Assembly (NCBI GenBank): GCA_022316685.1
Contig: JAKJHU010000076.1
Location: 3,172,001 to 3,236,000, forward strand
Source: Progne subis subis
Lineage: Eukaryota; Chordata; Aves; Passeriformes; Hirundinidae
Reading direction: 5' to 3'
Length of the DNA: 64,000 nt
Position numbers and translations under genes: made by a program. Shown piece after piece: positions 36,671 to 49,902 of the stretch. The stretch's first letter is position 1. Each line of letters begins with the position of its first letter. The notes under the pieces were generated by a model. The model was not told the DNA's origin and made no database searches. It saw only the letters and a list, made by a program, of their open reading frames with translations.

Positions 36671-39600
36671 GCGGCTTATTTTTTCCTTCAGTTTGCCACC
36701 AGGCACCAGCCGTCAGAGCAGAGGAAGCGTCTTCCTCAGGCAATCGCTTTCATGAGTACCCCAGAACCCTTAAAGTTCACAAAGAATTTTCCCTTCTAGC
36801 TCAGAGCTTGACCCAAACCTACTGTGTATTTCAAGTCAATTTATACGCTGCCCCTTTCATTTAAGCCAGCCACTAAGTTTCCTTGTACAAATAACTCAAA
36901 ACTTTTTATGCACGCATTTTCTCACTTCTAAAATAGAGACAACAGCAACTGATAGACACCATCAACTATGTTTGGGGCAGTATTTCAATCGTTTAGAGTG
37001 TACATCCTAGATACCATTATTTAACATTTTATCACCATTAGTACTTAGCACAGCAAATGTACTGTGGGGAACACGTATGTAAAGTTTTTTTAATACGTTA
37101 ATCTCGCTAAAAGAAGACTAGCAGACAGGAACATTATGTACATGAGGTGCACACAAACCCAAAAGTGAGGAATCAAACTTTCTGGCCCCTCTCTCCAGAC
37201 TCCGTGGTCTTGTAAAAATTGTGTATGATGCTCATACTGCAATGCCAGACACTTGGGAATGCATTTGCCTTAGGAACAGACTGCAAAGCTATTTGTCTTT
37301 CCTTCCCCCTCTGATCATGTATCCAAAGATTTTTGTCTTTTTCTGTGTTTTGCATAGCAGGCAGCCTACATGTAGTACTCAATAAGTAATAAATAATTAT
37401 TATTTTATATAAGGTATGCTGATCACCTTCCCACTATCAAAATGCAGCTGTGTCTGAAGTGGATAACAGCCACACAGAAACACTAAATAATAGTTACAAG
37501 TAGTATTAGGAGCCCCTTGGGAAGTTTCTCTGGAAAACACAGTCCTTCACACACCTAACAAATTCATATACATGCACAGAGAAGATGATAGAGACCTATT
37601 TCAACAATGTGACAATGGTCCAGCAAAGCAGCATCTTCTTAATCCAAAATCAGCATCCCAAGAGCAAGATTTTGTCCCTTTATATATTTGTGCAAAGGCA
37701 GGTTATTGTTGATCATTTTTAACCTGTTCTATATGAACAACATAACAGCAGTAAGAACTATCAATCCCTCCTATGGGATTAGAACCTGGTCTCAATTACT
37801 GTGAAGAAAATCAGGTGTTACTTCCTTTACTTCAGTAGTAAACTCCAGATTTTAAAAGTGTATCTGGCAATAAAATCTGGCTACATTTCTTCACTTGCTG
37901 GTAGTTCTGGCAATCTAGCACGTTGTAGCTTGCAGTTTATCAAAGTAATGATTTGTTGAGATATTTTTCTGAAACTGCACCACCTCTAACCACCTCTACC
38001 CTTTCCCTGTCCAAGGTCTTCCAAGACCATGAACACACATACTTGCATAATATTTTGATCTGGCTGCCTATCAACAGAGTGTCTTCCATGTAAAATCAAT
38101 GACAATAGCACCATCTCCACTTCCAATTCCAAATTTAACCCCTTTGGTTTAGCAGACAGAAAAGAGCATGACCTGTGTGAGGAAAAAACAGACTAGCAAC
38201 TTTTAACCAACTTAATCACCAAGGTTAAAGTGAGCCCAAAATGATTTGGGGAAAATAAGCTAGTTTTCATCCTATCCTTTCAACTGGAAAAAGAAAAGCC
38301 TAGGACACCCATATATGAAATGTCTACAAATTAGAAAGAGGGATCAGCTTCATCTGAGAAACTTCTATTCAGAGTGCAATATAGAACCAAGGAAGGTAAC
38401 AATTACTTTGAAAAAATCTTACTGTGCCTAACTCGGATGCATAGACCTCTACCTCTGAAAAATTGTTACAGTTAGGCACCAAAATAGCAGACATCATTTT
38501 ATAAATAGGCACAGAATAGTGAGAAAATATTAGAAGAGCAGGGGAGCTTCATTAAGGTTGCAAGGTACATCTTTGCTGGAGTGTGGAGCAAAAGAGAGAC
38601 AAAAGGAAAACAGTACAATACAAGAAGTTCTTTGTCCAGCAATGCTCTAATTGCTGAACAGGAGAGTGGATTTTTCTGATTTATTCCTCTAATTCTTTCT
38701 TTCTCATCTCTTGGTCTAGCCCTGCAGTTTGCAAATAAGTTGTATGGAGATGAAAAAAAACCAATTCAATGAGGTTTGTACTAGAACCCTCTAATACTAC
38801 TTGTCTCCCCAGTATGTCACTGGCATTGTGGTGAGACTTTTCAGAACGTATGACATGCTCTAGATAAAGAGTTTTGTCCCCATCTAGAAGATAATTAGAC
38901 ACATCAGACTTTTTCAGTGTCTTCATTAAGAAAATAGCCAATTTCCTTTCCAAAGGCCCTTAAAAATTAGCAGTGACATAGATTTATAGAACTAGACACC
39001 TGACTATTCCCTGCCAACACCACCAGAGAGAAGACGCAAATGCAAGAACACATAGAAATATGTTCATAGAAATGCCATTCATCTTCTTTTGCTTGTTCCC
39101 TTTAGAATAAATTTCCAAAACTTTTTACCAAGCCAATGGGCTTTTTATAACTAAAAGACAAAATGCTGTCATAAACCGGGGCAATTCAGTCAGTGCAATT
39201 TCATTAAACTGCTATGTGGGACAGCTCATCTTCAAGGTACTGGTTGTGTTCCAATATCTGGGCTTGCTAATTCAGAACAGCAGCTGTAGTAGGCACCACA
39301 CACAGCTTTTGCTTAGGTCTGCCTAGAGGAGCGAGCTGGCATACAGGAGCTACCCATCTCCCTGATGCAATAGAAAATGTACATGCTGTTATCACCACCA
39401 GTTCCTGGTTCCCCCCTTCCCTGTTGAGCAGGGGTGAGAGAGAGGGAGCAGAGCCCAGACACGACTTTGGAGACAGAAGTTAGAGGCATCATCCATCATG
39501 CCAGGATGTCCAAATGCTGTACCACAAGATCTAGAAGATTCATTCTAAACTAATGCCCTGAGTATGACAGCAGGGGATAGGAAAAGGGGACGCACCACAA

Positions 39601-42600
39601 TATTGACCCTCAGAGTATAATCTCCTGGTATTCCTCCTTAGATTCTCTATAGAGAATTCACCAAATCCTTGAAATTAAGCATTAGTATGGTACAGTTTAA
39701 TGGGAATGAAGCTCAAGGGGAATTTGCCATTGAAACAGTGACATGAAAATCTGTGCAATATGGGAAGATTGCAATCTAGCTCTCTGGCTTTTTTTTTTTT
39801 TCCCTTTTGGCCATGTTAGCATTTTTAGTGTCTTTTTTGCCCAGAAGTTAATACCCAAGGTGAATTTACAAGCTGCAGTCCAAACTGTGATCAGATCTGT
39901 TTGGTTGTGCCAAACGAAGCTGATCTTATCTCACTTAAGTGACCTTATTCTACCTGAGAGAGCAAAACTCGTTACAATAATAAGAAATAACAGATATGGA
40001 GGAAAGTAATCATGGCAGTGCTTGGTCAGACCTCCCTTTACCATAATTTCAGAGGATTAGTTCTAAGCTCTACTGCAAACAACATTTTTAACTCCAGCTG
40101 GAGGTTCAACCTCCAAAGTTACTCTGACCATTTGCAGGACATCACAATTTATTCTTGTTTCATAGGCTTCTTCCTCCTCCAAGCATGTTCTGTTGCATTT
40201 ATTTAGTAGAAAATGTACAAATTGTATACAGGAAGTAATTTTCTGAGCACTATTTTGTTCAAGTGACTGTACAGGAGGCAGAAACTATACAGACACAACT
40301 TTGAGTGTGTGGAAATGTATGAATGAACAAAAAACACTTGATGTGTGTAGCCAAGAATGTAAGGGTGAACCCATTCAGGTAAAAGGATTCCTTGTGGGAA
40401 GAGTGCTTGAGAGAGATTAAATAAGTGGTGTGTGTGCAAATGCTGCAAGAGCAAATTCAAGGCAAATCATCTAGGGGAAAAAAGTATATTTCACTGCATC
40501 AACTGATTTGGCGAAAAAAATTACGCGAGCCCTTCTCCAAGTTTCATTCACTGTTTTCCACCATCTTTTGAGCATCACTGTAAGAGGACACATTGTATGT
40601 GTGTATTTACACATAAGCATTAACAACAAAAGATGAGACAGATGTGGGTGCACACTAAGTACAGCAAGGGAGAATAAAATAAAAGCTGTACATTCTTTAA
40701 GTCAGTGATACAAAATTTAATGGTTGTCACATTGGCTTTGTGACTTCCACTGCCAGATATTAGACATATATCTACACCTCATTCTAAGACAGAACAACAT
40801 CCATTGCCATCTCCCATTGTCAACAAGCCCACTGTGACCCTGACTCAGTGCAGGCCAAAAGGAAGAGAACCACTTCCTAGGGGCAGCAGGAAGCATCCAG
40901 TGAAATAGTAATGGCCAAAACCAAAGCCACAGTTCAGAGTTAAAGCACAGCCTTCCAACAAGTACTTCCACCAGTTTTGAACTCCATCCTTTCCTGCTTC
41001 TTTTATCTTATAACTCCACGGGATCACTCCAATTTCCATGATGTCATCCAGCCCCTCACCTGGAGGACTTACTTACTAGCAGTAAGACAGTAGATCTTTA
41101 TTGCTTTCTACCTCTTCCACTTGAACTCTGTCTCTTCTTCTTGTTTCTGAATCCTCAGAGAGAGCCATGAAAATTAACCAATGACATCACAGTGTGCTTC
41201 CCTGGCAACAAATATCATGTCATACCTGCTTCTCCATCAATAGGGTTGGGTAAGAATAGGAATTGATGAGTAGCAAAAGAGGAAAAGCTAGAGAGAGATG
41301 CAATCAGAAAAGTTGGATTTAACATAAGTGAAAGACAGATTTATCTTTAATAAAATGCTAATCTAATGCATCCACAGGAGCTACTCCTTGAAGAACTTAA
41401 GCAGCTCCTCAAGGAAGATTAAATATTATTTCCTTTTTGCCTTTGACCCTTCAGTGACCCTGAAGTACAGACACCCTTGATTGCTCAAGATCATTGGTAA
41501 TAGATAGAGACATTTCCTCCTGTATCCACTAGTTAACACTCTAAACAATGTTGGAAACACAGACGGTTTGTGAGTTTGTATCTGGTATTGTATTCAGACT
41601 TTAGAATCAACCAGTAGCAGTCTCATGTCAAACACTTAACCTGTAGCTGGCCAGTTATCCACGCAAGACAGAAACCCCTACTGGCCAACAGGAGCAGGTG
41701 GAATAAAGACATCAATGCAGAATATCAGCACTGGGGCATGACAAGACAGACTGCCTTCTCTTTCTATCAAAAAAGCAGACCCCTCAGACTGACTACAGCA
41801 CCCATCTCATGTCTGAGTTAAATGTAGATCCCCATGCAGAATTTTTTTTATCCCATGAGCTCTTGAAAGGTGTTTGTAAGCATGTTATGGGTAACTGCTC
41901 AGTTGGGAAGTTCTCAGGACAAGGAACAACTGCTGCACCAGTGCCTAATAGTTCAGTTATCTCATTTTAAAACCTTATGCACTATTTCAGATAAACATGA
42001 TAAAAGTGGAACAACTGTTATTTTCTCTGCTCACATGCCAAACACAATGCCTTCAAACACTGTTCTGTCCATAGGGGTAAGTACTTCACATTCACAGTCA
42101 GATGCCAATAAATGTCTTTTTTTTTTTTTTTTGCACAGATCTATAATGTGAAGATTTAAAGTGAGATGACACACCCTAAAATGTACTCCAATAAAACCGT
42201 GCCAAGGGGCGGGGGGTTGTAGGCAATTCTCTTCCTGATGCTATAAAACAGTGGGGACTGGGAATTCTGTAGCTTCAACAAAATCCTTCAAGGAGCCAAA
42301 AAGACCAAACCATACCTTTTTCTCACTTAGCAAACACTATTTTTGACAAAAGTCTTTTAGCTTCTATTTGGTGATAGGTGTGGCATATCTCCAGGTCAAG
42401 CCTAAAGCATTGCTTTTGACCTTTAAAGCACTGTGTGCTTCTTTTTCAAAATTAATAGGCATTAGATATCCCTGCTACTTAAGCACTTTCTGAAAATCCT
42501 ATTAAGTACCTATCTAGGAAAATCCAACCCTCACCACCTTGGGTCTCATCACATCTTTTCTCAAAGGAGCTTAAGCCAACACTGACTCCCAGGCACACAA

Positions 42601-45600
42601 GGAGGTCCATAATGAAGTGGCAGCCAGAACTCTGCCCAACACTGCTTGCAGGGCTGTGCCCTCCTGCATGTCTCCCCTCCACACCTGGTGAAAGCTTTGC
42701 CTCATGCTGTGAGGCTGGCAGCAGGCCTATGTTGCCCGGTTACAGGTTCTGCACCCATCACTCTGTATTAAGGCATATTCTTACATTTCCTGGGCTCAGT
42801 CTAGGCTTTAAGACAGGCAAGTTGAAAAGCTAGACAAATGCATATATTCAAAAAAAGGGACAGCAAAAAAAAATGGAGAGCAGTTCCCCTTCTACAGCCT
42901 GGCCCCTGTGTCCCAGAGCAAATACAAACCTTGCTTTAGGGCACTTTATAAATTGGTATTATAAATTCAGATGGTGCACCAGGGAGTGCCTCATTCTGTA
43001 TGATTGGAGTCATTCTCAGGAGCAGTTCAGGCACTCAGCCTGCCACATGCGACTGCTGCCCCAAGGGCTGCCATTACAGATGCATTATTACAAAGCGCTG
43101 CAATAAAGCATGAACTAAAACAACTTCATTGAAATGAAGATTAATACTGAACATGTGTTCACCTCCATACACTCAGAAGGAACAGTCCAGCAAACACAAG
43201 CACCACGGTGCTGGGGCTGATGGGCTAGGGGAGCAATGTGCTGGCCAACCACTGCTATTGCTGAAGGCAAGCAATACATTTCCATAGCATCTTTTAAGCG
43301 TCCACGGATGGATTTAATGCAGCAGCTGTGAAGCAGAGAGCGAGGCAAGCAAAATATGTAGAGTGCTGAAACATGCAGAAAAGTGAGCTGTGTTTGAAAC
43401 AGAAAACAGAGAGGGATGCTTCAAACCTAGAGAAGAAATACCACTCACTGCAGAATGATCTATGCCTTTAGTTATCACGGGCTTCAGTGGATATTGATGG
43501 ATATTCTGAGCACTTCAAAGTGTTGTACCCACATGAGACTTAAGGTGAGAAAGATCAGCTAAGGTGATAGTTCTTCCAACAATCACAACAAGATTATTCC
43601 CCACGATCTCTTCGTCGGTGCCATTGTCACCTCACTTAAACTCTCCTATGCCATACAACACTCACTACCTCCCTCTTCTGACACCCTTTGAGAGCCTCAT
43701 AAATTTCACCATAAACTGAGAGTCCTTGACATCTATATATTTCCTGCTCAAAACAAACTCATGATAGTCTGTTATGGTTTAATGGCCCAACTTTTATGTT
43801 TCCTTTTCCTGATGTAGGCTTTTCACTCTTCCTTTCCTTGAAATCATTGTAAGGCTCCTAGCAAAACTAGCTGTGATTACTGTGTATACGTCGCAGTGGA
43901 TTCATTCTTTCATTCTAGCAACCAAATTAGAACTTGTAGTAGTAAGTATAAAGGGACCTAGAATAGACACAGTCCATGACACCCATAAGAAGTGACTTAG
44001 TTCTGGAAGTGAGTACTCCTAGATCCTTTTGAAGTCTCTGAGACATGATCCAGATTCGAAGGCATTGAAAGGCAGCAAAACATGGTTTTCTTATTAAGGG
44101 GGAAAAAACCCACATGGGGAGGGGCAGATGGCATTTCACAAGAGAAAACAAAGCATTGGTTGCTATATTACACCTCCAAAGTAACAGATTCATGATTAAT
44201 CTGCATGATGGTATTTTGCTCTTTAAGGAAAAAGCAACAATCTTCTCCAAGGGCACATCTCATGGAACAGAGGCTTTGACCCTTGGGAATCAACTTCATG
44301 CACAGGCATTTATTTATCATTTAGCAGTGTTTAAGACCTCATAGATGATCTGTCTTTGGCATAACACCCAGATAGGCACATTGTAACGGATGACAGGGAG
44401 CTGGGAAAAAAAAAACAAACCAACCACCCAAAAAAAAAAAAAAAAACCAAACAAAAAACCAAACCAAAACAAAACAAAAACAAACAAACAAACAAAAAAA
44501 CACCACAGAGTCATGCATCTCTGCATCTAATAAGAGAACAGATGCCCTCATGATTCTGGCATCTACATTGCTTTCTATTTCTTAAATCTAAAAAAAAAAA
44601 TTATCATAAAAATAAATAACTTTTTAATTTAAAAATTTAAAATATTTAAATTTTAGGGGGAGAGAAAAGACTGAAGGGGATATGTAAATACACAGTAAGT
44701 TAACATGTTTGTCTTTCCTCCCCATGTTGACAGGCACTGCACCAGTGCAACTGAGAGAATGATATCTGCTGCATTCAAACAATTTCTAACAGAGCTAAAA
44801 CTCTGCACTGAACAGAACATGATCGAGGAGAGGTTGGGAAGCTGCCCTTAGACAAGACTGCCATGTCACTGCCCATTCAAAGGGCAGCACTGTAAAGCAA
44901 CGGGTTTGAATTATATTATTTCACAGCAAGGTGCCATCCATTCATCCTTGCACTGCAATTTTATATCCCAAAAATAGAGTGGCCTTCACAGCCCTCCCAC
45001 AGTGTACCTCTCACAGCACCACAAATACAGCTCGATAACAGTCCATTGTCATCCATATTCTCCTGACTGAAGATGACTTAATAAAACATTCTTAGAAGCC
45101 AGTCAACAAGACTTAGAATTAAAAGGCAGTCATTGTTAAGCTCCAGTGGGTTATTGTTTTACTCAGTTCTCCACACTTCTACTAAATCAGGCAACACTAC
45201 ATCCCAGAATGGATGAATGCTACATATAGTTCTCAATGAAGAACTCTGTAGATCTCTAAGGGCACAGGACTTCTTCTGTGGTCTTAAAACACAACTTCAA
45301 AAACCTACAAATCTCCTAGATTGGCAGAAGCCAAAAAAGATCCATATGTTGATGTGTCAATGCCTTCATAGACCTGATTCACATCACACAGAAAGATACA
45401 TTAATCCTTACACAAGCTTCCTATGAAATGACCATTACATTTCTCTAACGAGCAGATTTCTGCTAGGCAAAATGTTATTTGGATACCTCTACTCAGAGCT
45501 GGAGGCACTGAAGCTTTGTACCCATCAGACCTAGGATCAGGATTTTAATTGCAATAAAATAATTGGCGTACCTGGTTGGATGATGCGGCAGTGCCTCTTA

Positions 45601-47600
45601 GCATTGGCCTCGAGTACACAGAAGACAGACTCCTCCTACAGGAACTAATCCTTCAGCTGAAGGAAGAAGTAGTCAGAAGACCCACTGAGTCCACAGTTGC
45701 TACATTTCATATTACCATCCTAATAAACAAGAAGGTTTCCAACAGGCTCTAATTAGCAAAGTTTTGCTTAGCCCAATGCTGTCTCAGCAAGAGGCTCCAG
45801 GGGTTAAATCAATGGGACTGTCATAACCCAGACACAGGCAAGCATCAGGCAAAGATGAACTGCAGTGCCTGGAAAATGGTGTGCTCCACTAGATGCAAGG
45901 AGTCCCAGTGCTCATATGCAGCACACTTATGATCACCCCATGGACAGGCAAATTCATAACAGATTACTCCATCCTATCCTGTCCAGCTACAAGCCACAGC
46001 TGACTGTTCAGATACTGGCCTGCAGACAGAAGACATTGATTATCTTGTCCCTTTTTTGCCAGGCACAATTGGAGAACTACAGTTCAACCTGCTTGTGGTA
46101 TTACTGATCATCACTGCAGAAAGGGTCATGTCATCTCTGAGTTCATCGCAATACCTGCAAGAATCATACAAAAAGTGCTGCTGCATCAGAAGTCAATTAT
46201 TCTGTTTTGTGCAAGACAGAGTTTTAGCATCTAAGTGTAACTTCAGGAATCTTGTTAAACAAGGAAGTGTTATGATCCCCTGTGTAAATACTTGCTGCAG
46301 AATAGGAGGTGCCTTTTCTTGTTTTCCTTGGTTTAAGCTCCCTCCAAAGTGATGCAAGCTGGCTTGTGAAAAGTTATAATATAAAGAAACAATTAATTTA
46401 TACCAGCATATCAATTTAAGTTCACACTTACACATACCAGTATCACTTCTCCAGGCAGAAAACATATTAGATAAGGGACTTTCATAGCATTATCAACAGC
46501 AAAAAGGAAAGAAGCTACATCAGATACCAGCACTGGCAGAGAATTGGGGTCATCTCCCAGGTCTTGTCTCATACCTCTGGAAGAAACCATGGTTTGGTGT
46601 CAAGCTGAAATGACAGAGATGGAACTTGACAGTCCGGACACCTGCAGCCATGTCTATAAGTCAGTCTGCTACTCCATACTTCATCTTGTCCAATTTTAAA
46701 ATGAAAAGCCCCTCTCCAACCACCTCCCATCTTTTACAAATGTTAACTACTTAACACTAAAGGTGCCTACTATAAACAAAAATAATGGAAGGCTGTACAT
46801 TAATTATCTTGAAAAGACAGATGAGTTACTGCCCTGACAGCATTCTTCTTTTTAGGTTTGGGGTTTTTGTTGTTGGGGGGTTTTTTTGTTTGTTTTTCAA
46901 ATTTCTGAAGACAGAAATCAGGCTAAATCCCGTCTTTAAAGACCCTCCATATTAACAAAATTTCCTTACTGTAAAATATTCAGAATTACTCTTTCCTTCT
47001 CCGTCTGTATCAGGAAAAAAAAAAAAACAAAACACTCTTGGAAGGGGTTATGATGCATCTTTAATGACAGAGCTGAGAGAAGTGCCTGCCATACAAAGAA
47101 GCTAATCAGTCAATCAAGAGCCAGCTCACCAGACAGAAGCCGTCAGTGCCTAACTGCTCTGTCTCCACCTGTCCAGGGAAACAACAAAACACCATGGTAC
47201 ATGCCTGACAATTGAGTGCAAAATAGCACACATATTAATCTATTTCTGAGCATCAAAGGGGCAAGTTTTTGCTTTAAAATAAGATTTTCATGGATATCAA
47301 ACCCAGCTCACACATGTGTGCATTTGAAACAAGGCTAGTGACTTTCTTTTTGAAAACAGCAGCAATCCTTAAGAAACAGAAGAGCATTAGGTGAAAATTA
47401 GGCTAGCTGGAAAATCATTTGCCATGAGCTTGGCAATCTAGATCAGTTAATTGAAGAACTGTAGTTTGAAGAAGGAAGTACATATCCTAAAACCAAAACA
47501 GGAAGGTCTATAGAAGCTGCTTGTTTTTGTATTAGTGGGAGCATAAAGGTCATAATTTTTATTTCCCAAGTTCAGTATTGGCTGAGACAAACCATATTAT
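36671..47600. other. Long repeat-poor unique segment
   Basis: About 11 kb without CR1 or LTR. It contains a poly-T run near 42118-42132, an A/C-rich tract at 44405-44505 and a G/T-rich tract at about 46856-46897. A 90-codon minus frame at 38681-38953 reads like a plausible peptide but has no domain or splice framing that I trust. I cannot support any exon. Confidence 0.45.
44405..44505. repeat. A-rich (AAAAC/AAACC)n low-complexity tract
   Basis: About 100 bp made only of A and C, with runs of 9 and 18 A and then AAAC and AACC units. The complement gives a spurious poly-Phe/Leu/Cys frame. Confidence 0.93.
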
Positions 47601-47665
47601 CCTTCCCTGACTCAGTTTCCCCAGCTAGACAAGGATAATGAAGCCTACCTACGTTATAAAGGGAT
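47601..47665 (+). mobile_element. MIR-like SINE relic, plus strand
   Basis: CTGACTCAGTTTCCCCAGCT, then AGACAAGGATAATGAAGCCT, then ACCTACGTTATAAAGGGATG. It follows the CORE-region order of amniote MIR elements (a CTCAGTTTCC block, an AGGATAATAAT-like block and an ACCT-CTCATAAGG-like block). Only about 65 bp is left. MIR-family SINEs are ancient and survive as short relics in birds. Confidence 0.6.
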
Positions 47666-47894
47666 GATTGATTTTGCAGCTGACTTCATTAATATTCACA
47701 AAGTGCGTGGAAACCCTTGCATGAAAAGTGCTGCCCAAGTACTGGCTGTTAAACCTGCCATTTTGCTGAGTGCTCTTATGAAAAAACTCCGAGTTTTTGT
47801 GGGGGTTTTTTTACACTATTCTTTTCGGACAAGTGAGTGTTTGGGAAGTGCTTGGCATACAAAGACCTTGCAGCAGCAGCAAGTGGCTTGAAAT

Positions 47895-48215
47895 AACCCG
47901 CTCGTTATCCCTCGGCGGCGGGAGGGCGACGGCGCCGCGCTGCCCTCGGCCGCTCTCCACGGTGCTGAAACCCGCAGCTGCTCCCCCGCCGCAGCCCCTT
48001 GGCCGCACCTCCCCTGTGGGCTCTCACCTGTGCCCGCCCCTTGGCCGCACCTGCCCTGGGGGCTCTCACCTGTGCCCGCCCCTTGGCCGCACCTGCCCTG
48101 GGGGCTCTCACCTGCGCTCACCCCGCGAACAGAACTTGCTCGACGTGAGAGGCGGGCTGGGCTGCCAATCATTGCAGAATGTCGGGACTATTTCGACACA
48201 CAAACCTGAGCTCCG
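47895..48215. promoter_or_regulatory. Small CpG island containing a minisatellite
   Basis: About 320 bp with high G+C and frequent CpG (CTCGGCGGCGGGAGGGCGAC; CGACGGCGCCGCGC), embedded in A+T-rich DNA, with the 42-bp minisatellite in its right half. It may be a weak promoter or an orphan island. There is no clear TATA or exon. The plus-strand frame 47797-48222 crosses it and translates the minisatellite as 14-residue repeats. I regard that as incidental. Confidence 0.6.
47995..48120. repeat. 42-bp minisatellite, three copies
   Basis: Copies are 47995-48036, 48037-48078 and 48079-48120. They differ at a few bases: CTCCCCTGTGG against CTGCCCTGGGG in the first copy, and GCGCTCA against GTGCCCG at the end of the last. 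Every copy contains CTCTCACCTG, at 48021-48030, 48063-48072 and 48105-48114. Its complement, CAGGTGAGAG, is a near-ideal 5' splice donor on the minus strand. Confidence 0.95.
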
Positions 48216-48701
48216 AGTCTAGATCCTGTTGTCCCTGCATACTGGCCTAGTGGCTTCCTGATGAGGGGCAGCTCAGATCCCAGCTGCTCTGTGATCTCAC
48301 CAGACTTCGCAGTATGAGCATCTTTCCTTATGCTTAAGTCACAGAGGGGTCTGTGCATGCAATGGGTCTAAACATTTCTGTGTACAGAAGTCTTGTGGAG
48401 CACTCTAAACTCAGATTTCTGCGCCCTGAACCATGACCTGACTTAAAGCCATCCATAACTTGTCTATTCCTATGACAGGGAAAGGCAAAAGGAATAGCTA
48501 CAGACTATGGACCACAAGATAAATAAATTATTATTACTTGGAGGGTAAACTCTCTGCATCTTATCTACCTTCATCTTTTTTTATTCTGGGTCACTACCTA
48601 TCAAGTTATTTCTATGATGACAGAGGCCTTGGCCAGCAGCAAACCTCAGAGCACTGTGCAGCTGTTCTGCAGGGAGTAGTCAAAAAAACTGGGGGAAAAT
48701 C
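48216..48701. other. Unique spacer
   Basis: About 490 bp of unremarkable DNA between the small CpG island and a solo LTR. Nothing recognised. Confidence 0.4.
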
Positions 48702-49294
48702 TGTCATGGTTTAACCCCAACCAGGCACCACACAGCCATTTACTCACTCCCCCACCAGCAGGACTGGGCAGAGCATCAGAATGGTAAAAGCTGGAAAACT
48801 CATGTGTTGAGATAGAGACAGTTTAAGTAGGTAAAACAAAAGCCACACCCAAATGCAAAGCAAAACAAGGAACAGATTCCCTGCTTCCCATGGCAGGCAG
48901 GTGTTCAGCCATCTCCAGCAGAGCAGGGCCCCACCACATGTAACAGTGACTTGGGAAGACAAACACCATCACTCCAAACATCCCTCCCCTCCTCTTGCTT
49001 CCCCCCACTTTCTGTACTGAGCATGAGGTCATGGTCTGGAGGATCCCTTTGGGCACTTGGGGTCACCTGTCCTGGCTGTGCCTCCTCCCAACCTCCCCTG
49101 CACCCCAACTTCCTCACCAGCTTAGCAGTACGGAAAGCAGAAAGGGCCTTGGCTCTGTGAGCCCTGCCCAGCAACAACACCATCTCTCTATTATCCAAAA
49201 CATCTCTCTATTATCAACCCTGTGTTCAGCACAAATCCAAAACCGTCCCATACCACTGCGACGAAAATTTACTCCAGCCCAAACCAGCGCAACA
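48702..49294 (-). mobile_element. Solo LTR related to the provirus LTR at 4682
   Basis: The plus strand begins TGTCATGGTTTAACCCCAAC and ends CCAAACCAGCGCAACA, giving TG...CA ends. In between lie CACACAGCCATTTACTCACT, a GTTGAGATAGAGACAGTTTA stretch that is the complement of the LTR polyadenylation region, GGGGTCACCTGTCCTGGCTG, and a CAGCAACAACACC/TTATCAAC segment, in the same order as the LTR at 4682-5226. The sense strand is therefore minus. No internal retroviral sequence lies on either side. A tandem duplication of about 20 bp (CATCTCTCTATTATC twice) sits at 49181-49215. Confidence 0.8.
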
Positions 49295-49743
49295 TCTCAC
49301 CTCTTTCATCAAAAGCAGCACTTTAATGAGACGGAGCACACGCTTTCCATGTGCCCTTCACTGGTAGGGCTCACATAACAGGAAACCTTACCTGATCAGA
49401 GAATCCTACTGTCAGCCAGAAGGAAGAAGGGACAGGCCAGATGCCTAACATGCAATACACTGCACAGAAACAAACTTGATATTTTGTTCATGAAATATAC
49501 AGTGATTGGCCCCTCCTTCTGCACTCACGATGAGTAAGGGCAGCAGTGAGGGGAAATGCCCTGTTTTTCACTAGGTCTTTTGAGGCTCATTAAATTACCC
49601 AGTGTTTTCTAACCTGAATATTTATGCCCTTCCCTTGTGAAAAAGGACAACAACTAAAACTGTAATCCCCAATGCAAGGAATAAACCAAACTGCTCAAAT
49701 CTCATACTTCTCTCGGGGACCATTTCTAGGTGTGAAAAGGCAG
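49295..49743. other. Unique spacer
   Basis: About 450 bp of ordinary sequence up to the left arm of the inverted repeat. Nothing recognised. Confidence 0.4.
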
Positions 49744-49902
49744 CTGGGAAAATACTTCTCAGAGTCACAGATATATATTAGACTAAATTAATTCATGCTT
49801 TTAAGGCCCAGATATTATAAGAATGCAAGTCATAGAAAAAGCTTATCAAAAAAATTAGATAAAGGGTCCTAAGTGCCTACCTCTAATCTTCAGAACTCTC
49901 AG
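49744..49902 (+). repeat. Left arm of a 159-bp perfect inverted repeat
   Basis: The arm starts CTGGGAAAATACTTCTC and ends CTTCAGAACTCTCAG. Its reverse complement is found at 51329-51487 with no mismatch at any of 159 positions, checked block by block. Outside the arm similarity stops, apart from a possible one-base-shifted GCA at the outer edge and ACG at the inner edge. The arm has no homology that I recognise to CR1, LTR or other families. Confidence 0.97.

Noticed and set aside
35770..36864. 364-codon plus-strand open frame across the main CpG island
   Set aside because: Very R/P/A/S-rich, low-complexity translation of CpG-island DNA where stop codons are rare. Frames on the other strand are equally open, and no domain is visible.
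38681..38953. 90-codon minus-strand frame in the repeat-free interval
   Set aside because: Composition is protein-like but I recognise no domain, and no convincing acceptor/donor pair frames it.
39300..39480. Possible further LTR fragment
   Set aside because: Some G+C-rich phrases recall LTR sequence, but there are no TG...CA ends, no second copy in the window and no ordered landmarks.
47797..48222. 141-codon plus-strand frame with 14-residue repeats
   Set aside because: The repeats are the translation of a 42-bp minisatellite whose period happens to be divisible by three. The rest is CpG-island low complexity.
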